A DNA stretch of 64,000 bases from Flavobacteriaceae bacterium (GTDB lineage: Bacteria > Bacteroidota > Bacteroidia > Flavobacteriales > Flavobacteriaceae), in assembly GCA_014238425.1 (NCBI GenBank), contig JABABD010000022.1, positions 82,837 through 146,836 on the forward strand. The letters are read 5' to 3'. Below the pieces are notes generated by a model, which worked only from the letters and a program-made list of their open reading frames with translations, was not told the origin of the DNA and searched no databases. Shown piece by piece: positions 55,034 through 63,663 of this stretch. Both the position numbers and the translations under genes were made by a program. Numbering within the stretch: position 1 is the first letter of the stretch; every line of letters begins with the position of its first letter.

Positions 55034-55066
55034 AAACCATCAAGCTTGACTTGGTGGTTTTTTTTG
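55034..55066 (+). terminator. pnp terminator
   Basis: 11-bp stem AAACCATCAAG / CTTGGTGGTTT (one G-T pair) at 55034-55044 and 55050-55060, 5-nt loop, then a T run. Confidence 0.82.
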
Positions 55067-55151
55067 TTTTTTTAAACGCAACCTTATTATGTTTTAGAGT
55101 CTTCTAATTGGAAGTCCTAATAAAATTGAACAACTAATTCAAACAAAAATA

Positions 55152-55709
55152 TTGAGCTTAAACAACCTCATAAAAGCTTGTAAAAAAAACAAGAGAAGTG
55201 CACAAGCTGAGCTTTATAACACCTATAAAGATTCTTTGTTTATAGTATGTCTTAAATATTGTAAGAACATAGAGGAAGCTGAAGATAATTTGCAAGACGC
55301 TTTTATAGTAATTCTCAATAACATTCAGAAATATTCGGGTAAAGGGAGTTTTGAAGGCTGGATGAAGCGCATAGTCATTAACAAAGCTATTGACAGATAC
55401 AAAAAAGACAATTTTATTAATGTCATGATAAAAGATGATATCCTAAAAGACACACAAATAGATAATTCTCAATTCACTTTACCCTTGAATGTAATTTTGA
55501 ATACTATCCAAGATTTACCAAGTCGATATCGACTTGTTTTCAATTTATATGAAATGGATGGCTACACACATAAGGAAATAGCTAATATGCTAAATATTTC
55601 TGAAGGAACATCCAAATCAAACTTGCATAGAGCAAAATTGATTTTAAAAGAAAAAATACTAATCATCGATCCATCTCTAACCCATACAAAATTAAACTAT
55701 GGCAAATAA
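55152..55709 (+). CDS. ECF RNA polymerase sigma factor
   Basis: 185 aa. The start is a TTG at 55152 (LSLNNLIKACKKNKRSAQ). Region 2 shows AELYNTYKDSLFIVCLKYC and EEAEDNLQDAFIVILNNI. Region 4 shows LPSRYRLVFNLYEMDGYTHKEIA and LNISEGTSKSNLHRAK, the helix-turn-helix. It overlaps the next gene by 11 nt, so the partner protein is translated with it and is the likely anti-sigma factor. It is independent of the FecR-type pair at 12429-14232. Confidence 0.88.
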   Translation: MSLNNLIKACKKNKRSAQAELYNTYKDSLFIVCLKYCKNIEEAEDNLQDAFIVILNNIQKYSGKGSFEGWMKRIVINKAIDRYKKDNFINVMIKDDILKDTQIDNSQFTLPLNVILNTIQDLPSRYRLVFNLYEMDGYTHKEIANMLNISEGTSKSNLHRAKLILKEKILIIDPSLTHTKLNYGK

Positions 55710-57129
55710 GAAAGATATCGGAAGAGCTTATAAAGAGGCACTTGAAAATTACAGTATGTCGCCTCATAATCGAGTTTGGGATAATATTGAGAAAGGTCTG
55801 AATAAGCCTAATCGTAGAGTTTTTCCCTTTTGGATACTTGCAGTTGGGTTACTATTAATCATTCCATTAACAATATATATTGTCAAAAACCCAATTAATA
55901 ATAACTATACCCCTGAACATATAAATAGCTCAAATGTAGATGACACCTCAATCGATCATATAATAGTTGATCGTAATCAAAATAATTCCAACATTAATAA
56001 CCCTCATATTCAAAGTAATGATTCAATTACTGAAACGCGCAATTCTGCAACTAAGGACAATCTTCTTGAAAAAGGTGTGATATCCAATAATCCAAGAACA
56101 AATGATAAAGCAAATTCTAATAATACGAATTTCGCTTCTACGAATAGTGATAATAATTACCGGCAGAACAAAAATGACAAAACACAGAACAAGGGTGGCA
56201 ATTATAAAAGGGAGAACACCAATGTGTATCATAAGAATGACCAAGTGACAAGCAATGTTCAATATGATACTGGAATACCAAATAACCGCCTAAAAAATGA
56301 ATCCAATCTGGAAACCATAATAAAATTAGAGTCTCAATCTGTTGTCTCCAACAATTCAAAAATCATCGGTAGTTTCGAATTTAAGGATACTGTTGAAGTT
56401 GAACCTAAAAAAGAGAATGCGAAGAAAGGTATTAAAAAAATGACCTTGAAAGCATATGGAGGGCCTACATATTTTAACACACTATCTAAAGGCTTTACAT
56501 TAAGTGAATTTTTAGAAACTAACGAAACGCAAGGCAATATTAAGTCCAGCTATGGTATCGCCGCCGAATTTGAATTAACCGAAAAATCTAGTATAAGTTT
56601 TGGTGTTGGAAAAATAAATCTTGGTCATACTACGCTTTCAGCCGACTCCATCATTAGTGTTGATTTTGAAGGGATTTTTTTAAGAAATAGCTGGACTTAC
56701 GATTATTTGGATTTAAACGATCAAGCCAATAATTTGACCGCAACAACATTAGGAGATCATGGAACAGTATTAGATTTTCGTCAAGAAATTAGCTATATAG
56801 AGGTCCCAATTGTTTACTCTTATAACTTGGTTGAAAACAATAAATTTAAACTCAATGCCAATGGCGGAATTAGTTTCTTGACACTAACAGAAAATCGTAT
56901 TATTGCAGAATCTCCAAATGGTAAAAGCTTGAGAATTGGTAGTGCCAATAATTTAAACAAGCTTAATTTAAGTGTAAACTTAGGTGCAAGTATTTCCTAT
57001 CCAATATCTAATAGGTTGAGCATTTTCACTGAACCTGTTTTTAAATATTACTTAAAGACTTTTAATAGAGACAATAGTTTCAAACCTTACAGTCTAGGCT
57101 TGAATTTTGGAATTATGTATAAATTCTAA
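55699..57129 (+). CDS. Putative trans-envelope anti-sigma protein with C-terminal beta-barrel
   Basis: 476 aa. Layout: a cytoplasmic head of about 45 residues (GRAYKEALENYSMSPHNRVW), one membrane helix (FPFWILAVGLLLIIPLTIYI, about 42-62), a 150-residue Asn/Ser-rich linker (about 70-240), then a domain with barrel-type strands: KAYGGPTYFNTLS, SSYGIAAEFELTEKSSISFGVG and a terminal LGLNFGIMYKF. The gene overlaps its ECF sigma gene by 11 nt. One chain could reach from cytoplasm to outer membrane and transmit an envelope signal to the sigma factor. No conserved anti-sigma motif could be named. Confidence 0.7.
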   Translation: MANKKDIGRAYKEALENYSMSPHNRVWDNIEKGLNKPNRRVFPFWILAVGLLLIIPLTIYIVKNPINNNYTPEHINSSNVDDTSIDHIIVDRNQNNSNINNPHIQSNDSITETRNSATKDNLLEKGVISNNPRTNDKANSNNTNFASTNSDNNYRQNKNDKTQNKGGNYKRENTNVYHKNDQVTSNVQYDTGIPNNRLKNESNLETIIKLESQSVVSNNSKIIGSFEFKDTVEVEPKKENAKKGIKKMTLKAYGGPTYFNTLSKGFTLSEFLETNETQGNIKSSYGIAAEFELTEKSSISFGVGKINLGHTTLSADSIISVDFEGIFLRNSWTYDYLDLNDQANNLTATTLGDHGTVLDFRQEISYIEVPIVYSYNLVENNKFKLNANGGISFLTLTENRIIAESPNGKSLRIGSANNLNKLNLSVNLGASISYPISNRLSIFTEPVFKYYLKTFNRDNSFKPYSLGLNFGIMYKF

Positions 57130-57171
57130 AAGTATTGACACGGTTGCCATTTTGTTAGTTTTAGTTAGTCA

Positions 57172-57209
57172 AAACCCCATTGAGTTAAACTTAATGGGGT
57201 TTTTATTGG
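57172..57209. terminator. Bidirectional terminator between the barrel protein and lipoprotein genes
   Basis: AAAACCCCATT (57172-57182) pairs with AATGGGGTTTT (57194-57204), and inner bases extend the stem with one G-T pair. It serves the plus-strand sigma operon and the minus-strand operon ending at 57223. Confidence 0.8.
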
Positions 57210-57222
57210 CTAATCAGCTATA

Positions 57223-57924
57223 CTATTTCAAACACCATTCATTTCCATCTAGGTCATCAAAACCTACAATACCAGTACTAATGTCATAGTATATCATATG
57301 TACATTTCCTGGCAAACCATAAAAACTTCCAACTGGTTCTTCATTCATAGTATCAAAAATCAATACATTGTCATATGTAATAGAACCAATCGTCATGGCT
57401 TGAGATTCTAGCTCAAAGTCGATAATCACATCCACTTGACTTAATAGAGATTGGTTATTGCCATATATGTAATTGGAAACATTGTTGTTTGACAAAGGAA
57501 AATTTAATCCTCCCTGTAAGCCTGAAATCGTTTTTGCAATTAAAATTGAATATGAAGGCGTATGATAGATATTAGGGTCATTTGGTTCTTCAGAATATCG
57601 AAACTCAATCAATTGCCTATCATAGGTGAATCGCGAATCAAATTCAAAAAAACCAGTATAACAACATGCTTCTCGTCCAAATTTGGATTTTATTACGGTA
57701 AATTGTAATTCTTCATCAAACTGGTTCTTATAAACAATTCGCTGTCCTTCATTAGGAAGTGTAGAGATTAATTTATCTAAATCTTCATCTTCAAACTGAT
57801 AATAAGACACATTTTCATCAAACGATTGGTCAAAAGGAGAATCAAATGAATCGCAAGAATTAAATAACCCAATTATAATACAGGATATTGGAAGTATCAT
57901 TATTAATTTTACATGTGTTTTCAT
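57223..57924 (-). CDS. Lipoprotein of unknown function
   Basis: 233 aa with lipobox IIGLFNSCDSFD (Cys24). The mature part is beta-rich: YYQFEDEDLDKLIST, EELQFTVIKSKFGREACCYTG (paired cysteines CC), DRQLIEFRYSE and a C-terminal IYYDISTGIVGFDDLDGNEW. No family recognised. It is the third gene of the desaturase operon, 9 nt after the barrel-protein gene, and probably acts at the outer membrane with it. Confidence 0.68.
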   Translation of the reverse strand: MKTHVKLIMILPISCIIIGLFNSCDSFDSPFDQSFDENVSYYQFEDEDLDKLISTLPNEGQRIVYKNQFDEELQFTVIKSKFGREACCYTGFFEFDSRFTYDRQLIEFRYSEEPNDPNIYHTPSYSILIAKTISGLQGGLNFPLSNNNVSNYIYGNNQSLLSQVDVIIDFELESQAMTIGSITYDNVLIFDTMNEEPVGSFYGLPGNVHMIYYDISTGIVGFDDLDGNEWCLK

Positions 57925-57933
57925 AATTTTAAA

Positions 57934-58440
57934 TTAAAACCGTTTCCCAATGGATATTCCTATTCTTGGATACACGTCAATAAAAAAATCACCTGTAAGA
58001 GTTCTGCCAGCACCAACAAATAACTCCCCGACAAAACCACTTTTAGTCGAAATGAATTTACCACCAACTGCTATTCCTGCACCAAAATCTAATTTATTCC
58101 TATCCTCTGAAAAATATTCTTCTTTTCCATGAGACAATATCAATGTATTCGCTTCAATAAAAAATCCAGAGGCACGCTTCTCCCCAAAGAAAAACCTGTA
58201 ATAAGGAAAAACGGCAAAATCTACATCAAAACTTTTGTCTATTGAGGTACCAACAGATAGTCCGACAGATGACTCCTCATTAAGGATTCGTTCATAACTT
58301 GCTTCAAAATAACCTCCTATAGTAGTAAGGGCATTTAATTTTAATTCATTATTTCCTGTTACACTTTGTGAATCAGTTTGCCCCCAAGACAGGGTACTGA
58401 TTAATAATAATATTGTAAATAGTTTTAATCTAGTTTTCAT
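57934..58440 (-). CDS. Small outer-membrane beta-barrel protein
   Basis: 168 aa with signal peptide (1-20, ending TLSWGQ) and about eight amphipathic strands (TIGGYFEASYERIL, SVGLSVGTSI, FAVFPYYRFFFGEK, FGAGIAVGGKFIS, ending RIGISIGKRF). The size and terminal aromatic fit a small OmpX/DUF3575-like barrel. It is 26 nt downstream of the desaturase gene and 9 nt before the lipoprotein gene. A link to membrane-lipid remodelling is suggested only by position. Confidence 0.75.
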   Translation of the reverse strand: MKTRLKLFTILLLISTLSWGQTDSQSVTGNNELKLNALTTIGGYFEASYERILNEESSVGLSVGTSIDKSFDVDFAVFPYYRFFFGEKRASGFFIEANTLILSHGKEEYFSEDRNKLDFGAGIAVGGKFISTKSGFVGELFVGAGRTLTGDFFIDVYPRIGISIGKRF

Positions 58441-58466
58441 AATTGCCTGTTTTAATGTTAGTTTAA

Positions 58467-59558
58467 TTACATGTCTTCCTCAAAAACATCGAAAACATGA
58501 GCGTTTGATTTTATTAATTTATAGTGCGCATACAGAGCTTCTTTTATTTTAAATGAATTATAATCCATCCCATTAGATAAGGCATATTCTTTGATTAAAG
58601 CGGTCACTTCAGGAGCATATACAGCACTTATACGCGGGAATAAATGGTGGGCAAGGTGATAATTAAAATTGCCCATGAGGCCGCCAATAATTCTATTATT
58701 TAATGTGATATCATTAGTTGTCAAAAATTGATGCCGGAGCCAACTTAGTTGCATTTCACCTTTAGAGTTTGGTAAGGGAAATGAATTTTTCTCATTGGCA
58801 TGTGGAGTTAATAGAATGAGCATAGCAAATGTACCTCCAGTTACTAACAGCATAAAAAGTGCGGTAGCGGCAACTATTGGAGTAACTCCGAAATAAATCG
58901 GAATAATCAGGCTATAAAAAACAAACCAAGCTTTGAATACAAAAAGTTTGATGTACTCTATTATTGGAATAGAACACACCTTTTTTACAATTCGGTCTTT
59001 TAAGAAAAAGTCTTTAAAATCACGTAAGAAAATCCAATTCAGCAAAAACAAAGGATATAAAAAAAAGATAAGGTAGTGTTGATACTTATGTATTGCTGAA
59101 GGTTTAGAATGGGGGTAAATATTTATGGGTCCCGCTTGCTCGATATCAGAATCCCAACCCGAAATATTTTGAAAATTATGGTGTAATAGTATATGTCTCT
59201 TTTTCCAGATGTAACTATTGCCACCAATAATATCAAAAACGTATAGAAGCATCCTATTAAGCCACTTTGATCTATAAATATTATCGTGTGCTGCCTCATG
59301 TATAATATTAACGAAAATCAATACCGAAAGCAACCCTAATATACTATATAAAGCAAAGAATAGTATCGCGTTTTCAAAAACTAATAGTGATAACATATAA
59401 ACTCCTAGATATGACAACAAAAGGAGTATTATTAACCGCTTTTTATTGATAAGGCGTTGCTTAGCGAACTTACTTTGGGCATTATTAACTATTCGTCTTA
59501 AGTTTCTATAATGCAAATTATCATCTTTACTTTTAATAAATCTTATCTGCTGCTCCAT
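58467..59558 (-). CDS. Membrane fatty-acid desaturase (paralogue)
   Basis: 363 aa FADS-type enzyme with the histidine boxes HEAAHDN (near residue 88), HILLHHNFQN (near 122) and HLAHHLFPR (near 310). Membrane helices occur at about 45-90 and 195-250. Alignable with the desaturase at 31796 through SYIWK-type and NWIFLRDF blocks, yet clearly divergent. It leads a three-gene operon with a barrel protein and a lipoprotein. It is divergent from a regulator gene (59691), which makes regulation by that protein likely. Confidence 0.9.
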   Translation of the reverse strand: MEQQIRFIKSKDDNLHYRNLRRIVNNAQSKFAKQRLINKKRLIILLLLSYLGVYMLSLLVFENAILFFALYSILGLLSVLIFVNIIHEAAHDNIYRSKWLNRMLLYVFDIIGGNSYIWKKRHILLHHNFQNISGWDSDIEQAGPINIYPHSKPSAIHKYQHYLIFFLYPLFLLNWIFLRDFKDFFLKDRIVKKVCSIPIIEYIKLFVFKAWFVFYSLIIPIYFGVTPIVAATALFMLLVTGGTFAMLILLTPHANEKNSFPLPNSKGEMQLSWLRHQFLTTNDITLNNRIIGGLMGNFNYHLAHHLFPRISAVYAPEVTALIKEYALSNGMDYNSFKIKEALYAHYKLIKSNAHVFDVFEEDM

Positions 59559-59580
59559 AGTTTTATCAGCTTTAGTTCAT

Positions 59581-59598
59581 CAAACTTAGTTTGCAATT
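59581..59598. promoter_or_regulatory. Inverted repeat overlapping the desaturase -7 box
   Basis: CAAAC-tta-GTTTG (59581-59593) is an inverted repeat. Its left part read on the minus strand is TAAGTTTG (59581-59588), a TAnnTTTG -7 match 22 nt before the desaturase ATG. TTTGCAATT at 59590-59598 recurs at 59650-59658, a spacing of 60 bp. Together these suggest operators between the two divergent genes. Confidence 0.45.
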
Positions 59599-59690
59599 TT
59601 TGACATCACTTTTTAAAAATCGAGAATTTTCTTGTTAATTTTTGTATTTTTTGCAATTAGAAAGGAAGGAATACTTTGTAATTTTAAATT

Positions 59691-60689
59691 ATGCAAGAAA
59701 ATTTTATTAACTATTTAAAATCTAAAACTCTTGATAATACATCATTAACAGATGTTATTGCGACTGTTTTAGATATTAATTACGATGCCGCTTACAGGCG
59801 CGTAACCAGTAAAACAAGTTTATCGTTAGAAGAAGGCGTATTATTAGCAAAACATTTTAGAATCTCCTTAAATAAACTTTACGAAGTAGGCGAACAGAAT
59901 ACAGTACTGATTGACACTTCTGTTCAGATAAAAGATGAAGAAGGGCTTGAAGAGTACTTTAAAACATCATTAGAAAACTTGCTCCCAGTAGCAAGATTAA
60001 AGAGTGCATCGATTCTGTATTCTGCAAAAGACATCCCACTTTTTTATACATTAAAAGATTCTTACTTAACGCGATACAAAATATATGTATGGTTAAAACT
60101 CATTAATGAAGGCATGGCAGAAAACAAGACCTCGTTTGATGATTTCATTAAAACTATACCAAAATCATTATTGGAAAGCGCATATAAACTTGGTGAAACA
60201 TATAATTATATAGACATTACTGAATTCTGGAATGACAATACTATCAACGGGACTCTACAACAAATAATGTATTTCTTTGAATCTGGATTGCTCTCTAGAG
60301 AATTAGCACTACTTATTTGCAATGATTTAGAAGACGTGGTCAATCATGTTGAAAAACAAACCATTCAGCAAAGCATTATAGGCTCTAAAAATAAATCTAC
60401 TTACAATCTGTATAAAAGCGATTTATTGACCATGAGCAATACGATTATGGTAAAAACAGCTCATCACAAAGTGTTTTTCACTCCCTTCACGGTATTAAGC
60501 TATTTTAAAGTTGAGCATCAAGGCACATGCAATTTGATGGATGAATTCTTCAAAAAACAGATGATGAACTCTAAGTTGCTTGTAAATGCTGGAGAAAAGG
60601 ACAGAACCCTTTTCTTTAACAAGATGCATCGTAAAATAAATATTCTCAGAGAACGTATAAACCTTGAACAAGAACTATCATTTCTTTAA
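59691..60689 (+). CDS. Conserved HTH-like regulator divergent from a desaturase
   Basis: 332 aa, no signal peptide. The N-terminal 65 residues look like a helix-turn-helix of the BetR/Cro type: SLTDVIATVLDINYDAAYRRV, SLSLEEGVLLAKHFRISLNKLYE. The remainder is helical (EEYFKTSLENLLPVARLKSA, SLLESAYKLGETYNYIDITEFW) with no enzyme motif and may sense a ligand. I recall flavobacterial relatives of this pattern without assigned function. Position opposite the desaturase operon, with repeats in between, suggests a lipid or temperature-response role. Confidence 0.68.
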   Translation: MQENFINYLKSKTLDNTSLTDVIATVLDINYDAAYRRVTSKTSLSLEEGVLLAKHFRISLNKLYEVGEQNTVLIDTSVQIKDEEGLEEYFKTSLENLLPVARLKSASILYSAKDIPLFYTLKDSYLTRYKIYVWLKLINEGMAENKTSFDDFIKTIPKSLLESAYKLGETYNYIDITEFWNDNTINGTLQQIMYFFESGLLSRELALLICNDLEDVVNHVEKQTIQQSIIGSKNKSTYNLYKSDLLTMSNTIMVKTAHHKVFFTPFTVLSYFKVEHQGTCNLMDEFFKKQMMNSKLLVNAGEKDRTLFFNKMHRKINILRERINLEQELSFL

Positions 60690-60763
60690 TTTTGAACAAA
60701 TTATTCTGCTTGACGCAACCATTTAAAAAAAAAACGTCTTTAAAATAAAACTACCCTATACTT

Positions 60764-61786
60764 ATGAAAACATCAATCAAAATACTTATATCTTTTTTAT
60801 TCATTTCTTTTTTTGCTTGCGAGGATGAGTTAGCAGAGCCAGTTATAGCTAATGCAGAACACGTCATTGAAGTTAACTCAGAATTGTATAACTTAATTGA
60901 ACGAATCGCAGCAGCTTCAGAAGACAATTCTGATATTGGGTGTATTGATTTTGTATATCCACTGACCCTATTTACCTATGATGCCGATTTACTATATTTA
61001 GATTCTCATTTTATATCCAATGATACAGAGTTCAGTACATTTCTTGGCACATTAAATTCAGATAATTCTATAAGCCTTAGTTTACCTATTACTACTATTC
61101 TGGACGGTGGCTTAACGTTAACCATAAACACATATGAAGAGCTTAAAGAAACGATCGATAATTGTATAGATGATGATTTTTTACAATATTGTAATGGCAC
61201 TTTGCCTAGTGAAGAGTGTATATGGAAAGTTGTAGAAAATGGACAATATACTGGTTCATATTTTAGCATGAATGATGATGGATCAGTAACATTTAATGAC
61301 AATAATAACACCTATTTAGGAACATGGGTGGTGTTGATAATCAATGATGAAGTACATCTTAACATAAACCTTGAAGGCAACTCAAATGTAGCTCAAGATT
61401 GGAATTTTGATTGGATAATTACATTGACAGATGAAGGAAATTTTGAATTGAACAATGGCGAAAACATGTTTATCTTAGAAAAAGATTGCGAAGAAGCATG
61501 TAACCTGAGCTTTGAAGAATGTGAGACCGAAGTTGATAGCGGTATAGCTCAATTTGAATTGAATACTTATACGGAGTGCATTTTATCTACTACAGAAGTG
61601 ACTGACCCTTCAACCGTAACAGTAACATTTCATAATACTCAAGCTGATGCTGAGGCAAATGCAAATGCTATTTCTGGGGTATTCACTAATATCGAAAACC
61701 CACATACTATATTCGTAAGAATAGAAGACAACATGTCTGGAGAAGCTACTTATATATCAATTTCTTTAGAAGCAGCAACTTGTTAA
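60764..61786 (+). CDS. Large lipoprotein, adhesin-like end domain
   Basis: 340 aa with lipobox ISFFACEDE (Cys near 19). Residues 25-140 are a calycin-like or unknown domain with CIDFVYPLTLFTYD. Residues 150-235 form another beta domain (CIWKVVENGQYTGSYFSMND). The C-terminal 90 residues (VTVTFHNTQADAEANANAIS, TIFVRIEDNMSGEATYISIS) match the Ig-like repeat of large Bacteroidota surface proteins, here a single copy without a sorting domain. Function unknown; cell-surface exposure is likely. It is 74 nt after the regulator gene. Confidence 0.7.
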   Translation: MKTSIKILISFLFISFFACEDELAEPVIANAEHVIEVNSELYNLIERIAAASEDNSDIGCIDFVYPLTLFTYDADLLYLDSHFISNDTEFSTFLGTLNSDNSISLSLPITTILDGGLTLTINTYEELKETIDNCIDDDFLQYCNGTLPSEECIWKVVENGQYTGSYFSMNDDGSVTFNDNNNTYLGTWVVLIINDEVHLNINLEGNSNVAQDWNFDWIITLTDEGNFELNNGENMFILEKDCEEACNLSFEECETEVDSGIAQFELNTYTECILSTTEVTDPSTVTVTFHNTQADAEANANAISGVFTNIENPHTIFVRIEDNMSGEATYISISLEAATC

Positions 61787-61842
61787 ACCTAAAAAAACAG
61801 CTGATATTAAAGCACTTACAACTAAACACGAAATTATTTAAG

Positions 61843-61850
61843 TATTTTTG
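61843..61850 (+). promoter_or_regulatory. -7 promoter element of rpoD
   Basis: TATTTTTG matches TAnnTTTG, 70 nt upstream of the rpoD ATG. No TTG -33 box at the normal spacing was recognised. Confidence 0.4.
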
Positions 61851-61920
61851 TAACATTTTCAAGTAGTTTACGTATAATTACTAAGAGCATAAAGCCCTCA
61901 TACATATACATAGAACTTAA

Positions 61921-62784
61921 ATGAGACAACTCAAGATTACAAAGCAGGTAACCAATAGGGAAACTGCATCATTAGATAAATATTTACAGGAAATTGGCAA
62001 AGTTGATTTAATTACTGCTGATGAAGAGGTAGAATTGGCTCAGCGAATTAAAGCTGGTGACCAATTAGCTTTAGAAAAATTGACTAAAGCTAATTTACGT
62101 TTCGTAGTTTCAGTAGCTAAACAATATCAAAATCAAGGGCTCACCTTACCAGATTTGATTAATGAAGGTAATCTTGGTTTAATTAAAGCAGCTCAACGTT
62201 TTGATGAAACTCGTGGATTTAAATTCATCTCTTACGCTGTATGGTGGATTCGTCAATCGATTCTGCAAGCTTTGGCTGAACAATCTCGTATTGTACGTTT
62301 ACCATTGAATAAGATTGGTTCTATCAATAAAATTAATAAGACGTTCGCTTTTTTAGAGCAATCTCATGAACGTCCACCTAGCGCAGAAGAAATCGCTAAG
62401 GAATTGGATATGACCATTAATGACGTAAAAGAATCCATGAAAAATTCTGGTCGTCATGTGAGTATGGATGCGCCGTTAGTTGAAGGAGAAGATTCAAATC
62501 TTTACGATGTATTGAATAGTGGGGAATCTCCTAATCCTGATAGAGAATTATTACATGAATCTCTAAGAACCGAAATTGAACGTGCTTTAGAAACATTAAC
62601 GCCTCGTGAAGCTGATGTTATTCGTTTGTATTTTGGACTAGGCAATCAACATCCTATGACTTTAGAAGAAATTGGTGAGACATTTGATCTTACTCGCGAA
62701 CGTGTTCGCCAAATAAAAGAAAAAGCAATTCGTAGATTAAAACACACATCTCGAAGTAAAATATTAAAAACATATTTAGGTTAG
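61921..62784 (+). CDS. rpoD: Primary RNA polymerase sigma factor RpoD
   Basis: 287 aa, the short Bacteroidota housekeeping sigma-70. It lacks region 1.1. Region 1.2 is [20 protein letters not shown]. Regions 2.3-2.4 are [22 protein letters not shown]. Region 3 follows, and region 4.2 is [19 protein letters not shown]. It directs the TAnnTTTG promoters seen throughout this window. A strong terminator sits 70 nt after the stop. Confidence 0.96.
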   Translation: MRQLKITKQVTNRETASLDKYLQEIGKVDLITADEEVELAQRIKAGDQLALEKLTKANLRFVVSVAKQYQNQGLTLPDLINEGNLGLIKAAQRFDETRGFKFISYAVWWIRQSILQALAEQSRIVRLPLNKIGSINKINKTFAFLEQSHERPPSAEEIAKELDMTINDVKESMKNSGRHVSMDAPLVEGEDSNLYDVLNSGESPNPDRELLHESLRTEIERALETLTPREADVIRLYFGLGNQHPMTLEEIGETFDLTRERVRQIKEKAIRRLKHTSRSKILKTYLG

Positions 62785-62853
62785 TAAGTTTATTACGACT
62801 AAATAACAGTAACAGACAGTTACACATAACTGTTCGTTTTTTGATTGATGAAA

Positions 62854-62888
62854 GAACCCTCGGCTGATTACCGAGGGTTCGTTTTTTT
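62854..62888 (+). terminator. rpoD terminator
   Basis: Perfect 10-bp stem GAACCCTCGG / CCGAGGGTTC (62854-62863 and 62871-62880), 7-nt loop, then GTTTTTTT. Confidence 0.88.
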
Positions 62889-62922
62889 AGTTTATTTTTG
62901 CTCAAAATCTCACACAACTTAT

Positions 62923-63585
62923 ATGAGCTCAAAATTAATCGCACCCTCAATGTTGGCAGCCGATTTCGGTAATCTACAACGTGATATAGAAATGGTCAAT
63001 AATAGTCAGGCAGATTGGTTTCATATTGATGTTATGGATGGTCATTTCGTGCCTAATATATCCTATGGAATGCCTGTAATCCAAGCTATTAAGAAACATG
63101 CAAAGAAGCCGCTTGATGTCCATTTAATGATAGAAAAACCCGAACGTTATATTGAAGAATTTGCAAAAGTAGGAGCAGATATAATTACAGTTCATCATGA
63201 ATCGACTGTGCATTTACACAGAACATTATCACAAATAAAGAATGCTGGATGCAAAGCTGGAATAGTCTTGAATTTAACGACTCCTATCTCTGTATTAGAA
63301 GATATTCTACCAGAATGCTATATGGTGCTATTAATGTCTATTAATCCAGGATTTGGAGGTCAGAAATTCGAAGAAATGACCTATAGTAGAGTTAAAAAAT
63401 TACGAGATATGGCCAATGAACAAGGACTGAGCACTCACATAGAAATTGATGGTGGCGTAACCGACAAAAATACAAAAGCTCTAATAGATGCGGGAGCTGA
63501 TGTTCTGGTTGCTGGAAGTCATATTTTTAAAAGCGAAAATCCTATAAAGGCAATTTCTCATTTAAAGGCAATTGCAAATAGTTAG
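62923..63585 (+). CDS. rpe: Ribulose-phosphate 3-epimerase
   Basis: 220 aa from the ATG at 62923 (MSSKLIAPSMLAADFGNL). A reading from 62845 would begin in the rpoD terminator and is rejected. It interconverts ribulose-5-P and xylulose-5-P. Motifs of the TIM barrel: WFHIDVMDGHFVPNISYG with the metal His/Asp, VHLMIEKPERY, MSINPGFGGQKF with the phosphate loop, and IEIDGGVTDKN. A terminator hairpin follows 18 nt after the stop. Confidence 0.96.
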   Translation: MSSKLIAPSMLAADFGNLQRDIEMVNNSQADWFHIDVMDGHFVPNISYGMPVIQAIKKHAKKPLDVHLMIEKPERYIEEFAKVGADIITVHHESTVHLHRTLSQIKNAGCKAGIVLNLTTPISVLEDILPECYMVLLMSINPGFGGQKFEEMTYSRVKKLRDMANEQGLSTHIEIDGGVTDKNTKALIDAGADVLVAGSHIFKSENPIKAISHLKAIANS

Positions 63586-63603
63586 TATATGTACAATAAT
63601 CAT

Positions 63604-63641
63604 AAAAAAAGCGCAGCTTTGTTTAAAACTGCGCTTTTTTT
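63604..63641. terminator. Bidirectional terminator between rpe and the next gene
   Basis: Stem AAAAAAAGCGCAG / CTGCGCTTTTTTT (63604-63616 and 63629-63641) with a 12-nt loop. It serves rpe and the convergent gene ending at 63664. Confidence 0.85.
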
Positions 63642-63663
63642 TATAATACAACAAGATTACAAT

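Noticed and set aside
57107..57289. 60-aa plus-strand ORF after the barrel protein gene
   Set aside because: It runs through a terminator hairpin and into the antisense of the lipoprotein gene, with no conserved feature.
62845..62922. N-terminal extension of rpe from 62845
   Set aside because: It reads through the rpoD terminator hairpin; the ATG at 62923 gives the conserved start.
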